From Nostoc sp. UHCC 0870 (lineage in GTDB: Bacteria > Cyanobacteriota > Cyanobacteriia > Cyanobacteriales > Nostocaceae), in contig NZ_CP091913.1 in the NCBI RefSeq assembly GCF_022063185.1, positions 2,605,501 through 2,669,500 on the forward strand: a stretch of 64,000 bases of DNA, read 5' to 3'. Below are positions 45,457 through 51,486 of this stretch, one piece after another (positions within the stretch are counted from its first letter, which is position 1; each line of letters starts with the position of its first letter). The notes beneath the pieces were generated by a model that made no database searches, was not told the DNA's origin, and saw only the letters and a list, made by a program, of their open reading frames with translations. The position numbers were made by a program, and so were the translations under genes.

Positions 45457-47010
45457 CTAAGACTCTGGAACAATAGGTGCGCCGTTGGTGAGGTTGAGAA
45501 TACCGGAAACTATGATTTTTTCGCCGGCTTTTAGTCCTTCTAGAACTTGATAATTGTTACCTTCAATCGCTCCTAATTTCACCGATTTTTGTATAGCTAC
45601 TAAAGACGGCGCGTCTGGTTGGGGGCTTTCTGGTGCTTGCGCGACAAATACAAAGGTTTCTCCACCTAAGCGAGATACGGCTGTGACGGGAATTAACACG
45701 CCTGGACGTTCATCCCAAATCACTTTGGCTTGGACTAACTGGCGATTGAGTAGTTGTCCCGTACCATTGCTAAAGGTGGCTTTGGCTAAGACTGTTTGGG
45801 AATTGGAGTTGGCGTTGGGTTCAATGAAACTAATCCTACCTGTGGTGGTGGGGTTTCCTTGGGTATCTAGCATCTGCACGGGTAATCCCGTCTGCAATTG
45901 TGCGGCTTGGTTGAGGGGAATGGATATATTTAGTTCTAAAGCACTGTTTCTAGTCAGTGTTGTCAGTTCATCACCTTTGCTGACAAAGCTACCAACTCTC
46001 ACGGGGATATTACCCACAATCCCCGTCAAAGGTGCTAGGACGTTCGTGTAACGCACTTGGGCTTCGGCAGATTTGACTTGGGCGGCGGCTTGGGTAACTT
46101 GCGATCGCGCTTGGGCTATTTCTTCTGGACGTGCGCCGTTTTCTAATTGTCTCAAGTTTTGTGTTTGCTGTTCTAGAGCAGCCGTTAGTTCGGTAATATC
46201 AGAACCTCGACTTTTACGCAGTTGCTCTAATCGTCGCTGGGCTTCTCTTAACCTCGCTTCAGCACTACGTCTTTCTCCCAAATATCCTTCTAAAACATCT
46301 TGGGACACTGCACCCTCTGTCTGAAGTTTTTCGTATCGCTTGGCTCGTGACTGCGCTAACTCTACATCAGATTTCGCTGATTCAATTTGCGCCTCAGCTT
46401 GAGCAATTTCCTCTGGACGCGCTCCACCTTGGGCATCTGTTAACCTGGCTCTAGCTTGGGCTACCTGCGCTCTGGCTTGGGCAATTTGTTCAGAGCGAGT
46501 CCCGGCTTTGAGTTCCGCTAGGCGGGCGCGGGCTTGTTCTAAGGAAGCTTTAGCTTGCAATAACTGGGCTTGAACATCATCACTTTGCAGACGAATTACT
46601 ACTTGCCCTTCTTGGATGCGATCGCCTTCTTTGACTAAAATTTGGCTGACTCGTCCATCAATTTCTGGTTTAAGTACCACTGAGCGCGGTGCGTCTAAAG
46701 TGCCGACAAATACAGAGCTTTCTTGTAAAGTTCCTGTTTCTACTGTCGCTAATTTTACAGGAATTCCCCTCGGCTGACCCGCCGCCATTCCTGGGGGGCT
46801 ATTCCCCGCCAGGCTACTTTGCCACCACCTCCAGCCAAAACCACCACCGATAATTAGCAAAATGATGCCAACAATCACAGGCCAACGCCCTTTAGGACTA
46901 GGTGTAGATTGTTTTTCTGGCTCTACCAGAGAACTATCTTGAGTTTCGGTAGCCTGAGAATCTTCTATCTCTACAGGTAGTGAGGAATGAGAACTATCTT
47001 GATGGGACAT
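45457..47010 (-). CDS. RND periplasmic adaptor (membrane fusion protein)
   Basis: A 517-residue HlyD/AcrA-type protein. One N-terminal membrane anchor ([21 protein letters not shown], about 43-63), a lipoyl half ([21 protein letters not shown]), a long alpha-helical hairpin of near-heptad repeats, the second lipoyl half ([29 protein letters not shown]) and a beta-barrel domain follow. The hairpin has three repeats of an [12 protein letters not shown] motif (residues about 190, 205 and 290), longer than in standard AcrA. It bridges the RND pump to an outer-membrane channel. First gene of the pump operon. Confidence 0.94.
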   Translation of the reverse strand: MSHQDSSHSSLPVEIEDSQATETQDSSLVEPEKQSTPSPKGRWPVIVGIILLIIGGGFGWRWWQSSLAGNSPPGMAAGQPRGIPVKLATVETGTLQESSVFVGTLDAPRSVVLKPEIDGRVSQILVKEGDRIQEGQVVIRLQSDDVQAQLLQAKASLEQARARLAELKAGTRSEQIAQARAQVAQARARLTDAQGGARPEEIAQAEAQIESAKSDVELAQSRAKRYEKLQTEGAVSQDVLEGYLGERRSAEARLREAQRRLEQLRKSRGSDITELTAALEQQTQNLRQLENGARPEEIAQARSQVTQAAAQVKSAEAQVRYTNVLAPLTGIVGNIPVRVGSFVSKGDELTTLTRNSALELNISIPLNQAAQLQTGLPVQMLDTQGNPTTTGRISFIEPNANSNSQTVLAKATFSNGTGQLLNRQLVQAKVIWDERPGVLIPVTAVSRLGGETFVFVAQAPESPQPDAPSLVAIQKSVKLGAIEGNNYQVLEGLKAGEKIIVSGILNLTNGAPIVPES

Positions 47011-47241
47011 ATTTGATCACTCGCTCTTAAATTTTAACTAGGGAAATTACTGAGATATTTTCTATAGATTGAATCTTTAAAAACTAATTTTGGTCTGGAT
47101 TAGGTAGTCAACAGTCAACAGTTCAAGGTGCGTTAGCCTACGGCATAACACACCCTACCGACCATTTACATTTCTTCATATACATTGGATTTTTCTCAGC
47201 AACTTACTTACTCAGACAGAATTAATTACAAAAATTTTTTT

Positions 47242-47270
47242 CCTGTCACCTGTCACCTGTCACCTGTCAC
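47242..47270. repeat. CCTGTCA heptamer array (4 copies)
   Basis: Four tandem 7-bp units end directly at the nested palindrome. Confidence 0.85.
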
Positions 47271-47272
47271 CT

Positions 47273-47312
47273 ATGCAAGCACTTGCTTACAAGTGCAAGT
47301 AATTGCTTGCAT
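47273..47312. promoter_or_regulatory. 40-bp nested palindrome, candidate operator
   Basis: Outer arms ATGCAAG/CTTGCAT (47273-47279, 47306-47312) are perfect. Inner dyads GCACTTG/CAAGTGC (47279-47296) and ACTTGC/GCAAGT (47281-47300) are also perfect, so two overlapping repressor sites are possible. It lies in the divergent region 262 bp upstream of the adaptor start and 158 bp upstream of the aldehyde reductase. Confidence 0.5.
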
Positions 47313-47470
47313 TATATACAGATCGTCGTAAAATTTGTATAAATTCAACAAATTGAATATTCTGTTCCAGTGAGTGCGATTGATGATGTCGCGATCGCCA
47401 ATCAGTATCCCGATTAGTCAAACTGATTAGAATACTCAAGACGCAATATCAATCCTTAGTTTAAGCACTC

Positions 47471-48625
47471 ATGGAAAATTTTGTTTTTTACAACCCAGTT
47501 AAAATCCTCTTTGGTAAAGGTCAAATTGCCAAAATTGACACTGAAATTCCGGCTGATGCCAAAATTCTCATAACTTACGGTGGAGGTAGCATCAAAACCA
47601 ATGGTGTCTACGATCAAGTTAAATCTGCGTTATCTGGACGGAATATATTTGAGTTCGGTGGAATTGAACCTAATCCCCGCCTAGAAACACTAATGAAAGC
47701 TGTAGAATTAGCCCGTCAAGAAGGGATTGATTTTCTGCTGGCGGTGGGTGGTGGTTCAGTTCTGGATGGAACTAAGTTTATTGCGGCGGCGGTTTACTTT
47801 GAGGGCGATCCTTGGGATATTCTCGCCAAGCAAGCACCCGTGACTGCGGCTGTACCTTTGGGTACTGTATTGACCCTCCCTGCTACGGGTTCGGAGATGA
47901 ATACAGGTGCTGTGATTACTAAGGCACAAACAGAGGAAAAACTCTACTTTAATAGTAATTTGGTATTTCCTCGCTTCTCTGTTCTTGACCCAGAAACGAC
48001 TTTTTCCTTACCTCCAAGACAAATTGGTAATGGGATTGTTGATGCTTATACCCATGTAATGGAACAGTATTTGACTTATCCCGCCAATGCACCATTACAA
48101 GACCGGATGGCGGAGTCAATCTTGAAAACGCTGATTGAGGAGGGGCCAAAAACCCTGGCTAATCCCCACGATTATGATGCACGAGCTAACTTTATGTGGT
48201 GTGCAACAATGGCTCTCAATGGATTAATTGGTGCGGGAGTTCCGCAAGACTGGGCGACTCACATGATTGGTCATGAGTTGACGGCGGAACATGGTTTAGA
48301 TCATGCTCAGACTTTGGCGATTGTGCTACCAAGTACCCTGTCTGTGAGACGCGATCGCAAATGGCAAAAGCTTCTACAATATGCAGAGCGAGTCTGGAAC
48401 ATAATTGATGGTAGCGAAACCGAACGCGTAGAACAAGCGATCGCTCAAACTCGCAACTTCTTTGAGTCCCTCGGTGTCCGCACTCATCTATCTGACTACG
48501 GTGTAGGCTTAGAAACCATTCCTGTAATTATCAAACGTCTAAAACAGCACGGTTTAGCCGTTTTGGGCGAACAGCAAGATGTAGACTCTCAAGTTGTCGA
48601 GAAGATTTTAACCCTTTCGGCTTAA
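47471..48625 (+). CDS. Iron-containing alcohol dehydrogenase, YqhD-like aldehyde reductase
   Basis: A 384-residue group III metal-dependent alcohol dehydrogenase. NADPH-site segment AVGGGSVLDGTKF and the metal ligands D191, H195, H264 and H278 (in GNGIVDAYTHVMEQY and WATHMIGHELTAEHGLDHAQT) match E. coli YqhD. That enzyme reduces short and toxic aldehydes, including methylglyoxal and malondialdehyde, with NADPH. Here it precedes a TetR regulator and glutathione/tautomerase genes, an electrophile-detoxification context (inference). A 19-bp perfect hairpin overlaps its stop codon. Confidence 0.93.
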   Translation: MENFVFYNPVKILFGKGQIAKIDTEIPADAKILITYGGGSIKTNGVYDQVKSALSGRNIFEFGGIEPNPRLETLMKAVELARQEGIDFLLAVGGGSVLDGTKFIAAAVYFEGDPWDILAKQAPVTAAVPLGTVLTLPATGSEMNTGAVITKAQTEEKLYFNSNLVFPRFSVLDPETTFSLPPRQIGNGIVDAYTHVMEQYLTYPANAPLQDRMAESILKTLIEEGPKTLANPHDYDARANFMWCATMALNGLIGAGVPQDWATHMIGHELTAEHGLDHAQTLAIVLPSTLSVRRDRKWQKLLQYAERVWNIIDGSETERVEQAIAQTRNFFESLGVRTHLSDYGVGLETIPVIIKRLKQHGLAVLGEQQDVDSQVVEKILTLSA

Positions 48626-48664
48626 TTTAGTAGAAACGTAGCATTGCTACGTTTCTACTAAATT
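48624..48664. terminator. Perfect 19-bp hairpin at the aldehyde reductase stop
   Basis: AATTTAGTAGAAACGTAGC pairs perfectly with its complement across an ATT loop; the left arm starts within the TAA stop codon. No long T-run follows, but the stem is very stable. The core GTAGCATTGCTAC also occurs at 20440-20452, so it is a dispersed repeat acting perhaps as terminator. Confidence 0.65.
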
Positions 48665-48709
48665 TCTGAGTGTATTGACTATATTAGATAAATACTGCTA
48701 ATCTTAATC

Positions 48710-48723
48710 AGACCAATCGGTCT
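48710..48723. promoter_or_regulatory. TetR operator 1 (AGACC-N4-GGTCT)
   Basis: A perfect dyad, AGACC AATC GGTCT, 12 bp upstream of the TetR ATG, well placed for autorepression. It is the first of three matching sites in 1.5 kb. Confidence 0.8.
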
Positions 48724-48735
48724 TAAATACTTTTA

Positions 48736-49323
48736 ATGTCCAAAGGCGAAGAAACAAAAGCTCGGATTATCCAACAAGCAGCCGAACTGTTTAACCAACA
48801 GGGGTATGCTGGTTCGTCTATTTCTGACATTATGCGGGTGACAGGATTGCAAAAGGGGGGAATTTACAATCATTTCCAAAGCAAAGATGAATTAGCATTA
48901 CAGGCTTTTGATTATGCGATCGCTTGTGTGAGCAAACATTACAGATTAGCATTACGCAACGAACGCCATGCGATCGCACGTTTAAAGGCGATCGTGAATG
49001 TATTTAGCAGTTTTGTAGAAAATCCACCCATCCCCGGAGGGTGTCCCCTACTGAATACGGCCGTTGAAAGTGATGATGCTCATCCGGCTTTAAGAGAACG
49101 TACTCAACAGGCGATGACAGCTTGGCTTAATCTCATTCGCCACATCATCGAAACCGGAATTGCAAAAGGTGAAATTCAACCTGGAGTCAATGCGGATGAA
49201 ATAGCTAGTATCATGACTGCAATCTTAGAGGGTTCAATTATGATGAGCAAGTTATATGGAGATAATATTTATATGCAAAGAGCCGTTAATCATCTCAACC
49301 AGTACATAGAAACTCACCTTTAG
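48736..49323 (+). CDS. TetR/AcrR family repressor, candidate electrophile sensor
   Basis: A 195-residue TetR protein. The N-terminal helix-turn-helix is typical (IIQQAAELFNQQGYAGSSISDIMRVTGLQKGGIYNHFQSKDEL). The ligand domain contains IPGGCPLLNTAVESDD with C103, close to the redox cysteine C106 of E. coli NemR (GGC context), which senses reactive electrophiles. NemR also binds a GACC-N4-GGTC-type dyad (from memory). Three such dyads lie before this gene, the thioesterase gene and the GST gene. It probably represses all three and is relieved by electrophiles (inference). Tautomerase follows after 4 bp. Confidence 0.9.
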   Translation: MSKGEETKARIIQQAAELFNQQGYAGSSISDIMRVTGLQKGGIYNHFQSKDELALQAFDYAIACVSKHYRLALRNERHAIARLKAIVNVFSSFVENPPIPGGCPLLNTAVESDDAHPALRERTQQAMTAWLNLIRHIIETGIAKGEIQPGVNADEIASIMTAILEGSIMMSKLYGDNIYMQRAVNHLNQYIETHL

Positions 49324-49327
49324 AACA

Positions 49328-49717
49328 ATGGTACAAATCAAAGTTTATGGTTTAGCTGACAAGCTCAACCCGATTAAAGCAGAGCTATCAAATATCATTC
49401 ATGTCGCTCTAATTGAAGGATTACAGATTGCTCCTGAGAAAAGATTTCATCGTTTTTTTCTTTTAGATAAATCTGATTTTTATTACCCATCAGACAGGTC
49501 AGAAGATTATTTAATTATTGAAATTAGTATGTTTGAAGGGCGTTCCGTTGCTACTAAAAAGCAGCTAATTCGATTGTTGATTCAAAACATAAGTACACAA
49601 TTGAATATTTCAGTAGATGATATTGAAATTACAATTTTTGAATTACCTAAATCCAACTGGGGTATCAGAGGTTTACCCGGTGACGAATTAACACTTAACT
49701 ACAAAGTAGAAGTTTAA
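49328..49717 (+). CDS. Tautomerase family protein (Tautomerase_2-like)
   Basis: A 129-residue protein of the tautomerase superfamily in the longer two-unit form: MVQIKVYGLADKLNPIKAELSNIIHVALIEGL and later LIIEISMFEGRSVATKKQLIRLLIQNISTQLNISVDDIEITIFELPKSNWGIRG. The usual catalytic N-terminal proline is absent (residue 2 is valine), so classical Pro-1 tautomerase activity is not expected. The SWGIRG-like end is typical of the subfamily. It is translated right after the TetR gene (4-bp gap) and must share its operator. The substrate is unknown. Confidence 0.85.
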   Translation: MVQIKVYGLADKLNPIKAELSNIIHVALIEGLQIAPEKRFHRFFLLDKSDFYYPSDRSEDYLIIEISMFEGRSVATKKQLIRLLIQNISTQLNISVDDIEITIFELPKSNWGIRGLPGDELTLNYKVEV

Positions 49718-49734
49718 TTTTTTTTATGCCTTTA

Positions 49735-49750
49735 CAGACCGGATGGTCTG
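49735..49750. promoter_or_regulatory. TetR operator 2 (CAGACC-N4-GGTCTG)
   Basis: A perfect 16-bp dyad with 6-bp arms, 22 bp upstream of the thioesterase ATG. Confidence 0.8.
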
Positions 49751-49772
49751 AATGTAATATTTAGGATAAATC

Positions 49773-50204
49773 ATGCTAACAACTGAGAAAACCCATAGAC
49801 CATTAGAGATAGTATTAAGCATACCCGTAAGAACTTATGATATAGATTTTGTGGGTATTGTCAGCAACATAGTTTATATCAGGTGGCTAGAAGATTTACG
49901 CCTCAAGTTTCTAGAAGAACACTGGCAACTTGAGCAACAGCTTAAGCAAGGATATGCACCAATTATGGCAGGCACAGAAATTGAATATAAACGCCCAATT
50001 AAGCTAAATGATCAAGTAATTGGCCGTTTATGGTTAAGTAATTTGGGACGTTTAAAATGGACTGTACAAGCTGAAATTTTAGCCAATAAAGAGTTAGCAG
50101 CAATCGCCACACAAAAAGGTGCTTTTATGAGTTTAGAAAGTAGTCGTCTAATTCCCATTCCAGAGGGATTAAAACAGAAATATTGTCAATCTCAGCAGGC
50201 GTAA
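49773..50204 (+). CDS. Acyl-CoA thioesterase, hotdog fold (4HBT)
   Basis: A 143-residue hotdog-fold thioesterase. The opening SIPVRTYDIDFVGIVSNIVYIRWLEDLRLKFLEE is the YbgC/FcbC pattern with the catalytic Asp in DIDFVG (normally DxDxxGHV, so the His that usually follows is replaced). The helix and following strands (IEYKRPIKLNDQVIGRLWLSNLGRLKWTVQAEI) fit. It probably hydrolyses acyl-CoA or a similar thioester. Its own TetR-type dyad lies just upstream, which makes it the second unit of the regulon. Confidence 0.88.
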   Translation: MLTTEKTHRPLEIVLSIPVRTYDIDFVGIVSNIVYIRWLEDLRLKFLEEHWQLEQQLKQGYAPIMAGTEIEYKRPIKLNDQVIGRLWLSNLGRLKWTVQAEILANKELAAIATQKGAFMSLESSRLIPIPEGLKQKYCQSQQA

Positions 50205-50229
50205 CCAGCAAAAATTTTTATAGTTCAAC

Positions 50230-50243
50230 AAACCATTCGGTCT
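50230..50243. promoter_or_regulatory. TetR operator 3 (AAACC-N4-GGTCT)
   Basis: One mismatch to the dyad in the left arm (AAACC for AGACC), 25 bp upstream of the GST ATG. Position and spacing parallel operators 1 and 2. Confidence 0.7.
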
Positions 50244-50268
50244 TTTTATTCATCCATAGGAGTTTTCG

Positions 50269-50913
50269 ATGTTGAAATTTTACTACGCTCCCCTTTCACC
50301 TAATGCTCGGCGTGTGTGGATAACTTTATTAGAAAAAGGAATTGATTTTGAACCGATATTAATGAAATTAAATGGTGATCAATTACAGCCAGAATTTTTG
50401 GAAATCAACCCATTTCACCATATCCCAGTTGTAGTAGATGACGGGTTTAGGGTTATAGAATCTTTGGCAATTTTAGATTATTTAGAAAGTAAATATCCCA
50501 CACCGGCATTATTGCCTAATGATGCTCAAGGATTGGCAAAAGTCAGAATGGTGCAAATGGTGACAGCTAATGAATTATTTCCCAAAACAATTACACTAAT
50601 TTGTGATAATCCCGACTCACCGCAGTTCTTACAAGCAGTACAGCATATAAATAAAGTGCTGCAATTTTTAACAGAAATTATTGGCCATTATACTTTTTTT
50701 AATGGTGAAGAATTAACCCTAGCAGATATTGTTGCAGGAACAGTTTTACCATTTTTACCTAACTTGGGTGTAAGTCTGGATGATTATCCCCAACTACAAA
50801 ACTGGTGTGAACAAATTAACCAACGCCCAGCATGGCAAAAAACCCTACTCAGCGATGCAGACTTTGAGGAATTCAAACGGAGGGTGAGATTTTTGGTAAA
50901 GAGTAATAAGTAA
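50269..50913 (+). CDS. Glutathione S-transferase family protein
   Basis: A 214-residue cytosolic GST: thioredoxin-like N-terminal domain (MLKFYYAPLSPNARRVWITLLEKGI, with the SPNAR segment at the glutathione-contact position; FHHIPVVVDDGFRVIESLAILDYLE supplies the cis-Pro and the ES contact) and a helical C-terminal domain (LTLADIVAGTVLPF). It conjugates glutathione to electrophiles or uses it as cofactor. It has its own TetR-type operator and completes the detoxification cluster with the aldehyde reductase. A TAATGAG heptamer run begins in its stop codon. Confidence 0.92.
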   Translation: MLKFYYAPLSPNARRVWITLLEKGIDFEPILMKLNGDQLQPEFLEINPFHHIPVVVDDGFRVIESLAILDYLESKYPTPALLPNDAQGLAKVRMVQMVTANELFPKTITLICDNPDSPQFLQAVQHINKVLQFLTEIIGHYTFFNGEELTLADIVAGTVLPFLPNLGVSLDDYPQLQNWCEQINQRPAWQKTLLSDADFEEFKRRVRFLVKSNK

Positions 50914-50936
50914 TGAGTAATGAGTAATGAGTAATG
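50911..50936. repeat. TAATGAG heptamer run
   Basis: About 3.7 units of TAATGAG begin exactly at the GST stop codon and precede the toxin remnant by about 35 bp. Confidence 0.85.
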
Positions 50937-50971
50937 GGTATTTCCTCATTACTTATAATGAAGATCGTTGA

Positions 50972-51154
50972 TTTTTTATTTTTGGCTTTTCAAAAAATGA
51001 ACGCAGTAACATTGACAAAGATGAAGAAGAAGCTCTGAAAATGTTATCCAAGCAATTACTTGCTTATACACCAGAAGAGCTTGAGCAGGCAAAAAATAGT
51101 AATGCGTTAATAGAGGTGATTTGTAATGCGGAAGAAAAAATCGGCGATTCTTGA
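50972..51154 (+). pseudogene. RelE/HigB-type toxin remnant (C-terminal part)
   Basis: The frame GFSKNERSNIDKDEEEALKML...AYTPEELEQAKNSNALIEVICN is the C-terminal half of the RelE/HigB-like toxin that normally precedes this antitoxin type. It is open only from an in-frame TGA at 50969-50971 and has no upstream start or N-terminal half: the first 50-60 residues are missing and are replaced by heptamer-repeat sequence. The end overlaps the antitoxin gene by 29 bp, as in intact pairs. The toxin is therefore inactivated while the antitoxin stays. Confidence 0.8.
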
Positions 51155-51443
51155 AGCGGTTCATGAAACAGCGTCAGACCTAGACAAAGCTGGGCTAATG
51201 AATCAAACTACATTGCGCGAATTTGAACACTTATGTCTACCTCCTATTGAGCCTCTAGAACCATTACAAATTAAAGAAATACGGGAATCATCTCAAATCA
51301 GTCAAGCTGTTTTTGCACGTATTTTGAATATAAGCCCTTCAACAGTTCAAAAGTGGGAAATAGGACAAAAGCGGCCTAGTGGAGCATCTCTTAAGCTACT
51401 GCACTTGGTAAAAAATCGTGGGTTAAACAGTGTGCTTTATTAA
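51126..51443 (+). CDS. Orphan antitoxin, XRE/HigA (NadS-like)
   Basis: A 105-residue helix-turn-helix protein: RKKKSAILEAVHETASDLDKAGLM, then LEPLQIKEIRESSQISQAVFARILNISPSTVQKWEIGQKRPSGASLKLLHLV, the HigA/NadS pattern where antitoxin and repressor are one. It starts inside the end of the broken toxin frame. Without toxin its retained role may be DNA binding or protection against incoming homologous toxins (inference). The HTH is intact. Confidence 0.87.
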   Translation: MRKKKSAILEAVHETASDLDKAGLMNQTTLREFEHLCLPPIEPLEPLQIKEIRESSQISQAVFARILNISPSTVQKWEIGQKRPSGASLKLLHLVKNRGLNSVLY

Positions 51444-51486
51444 AGTCAACACCATACCATTGATCTCATGCTGTCCTTCTGTCGGG

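Larger units (their letters stand above)
47011..47470. other. Divergent regulatory region, pump versus aldehyde reductase
   Basis: These 460 bp contain no ORF. They hold a GGTGCGTTAGCC...ATAACACACC palindromic fragment (47130-47158), four CCTGTCA heptamers (47242-47270) and a 40-bp nested palindrome (47273-47312). Promoters for both genes must lie here. Confidence 0.7.
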
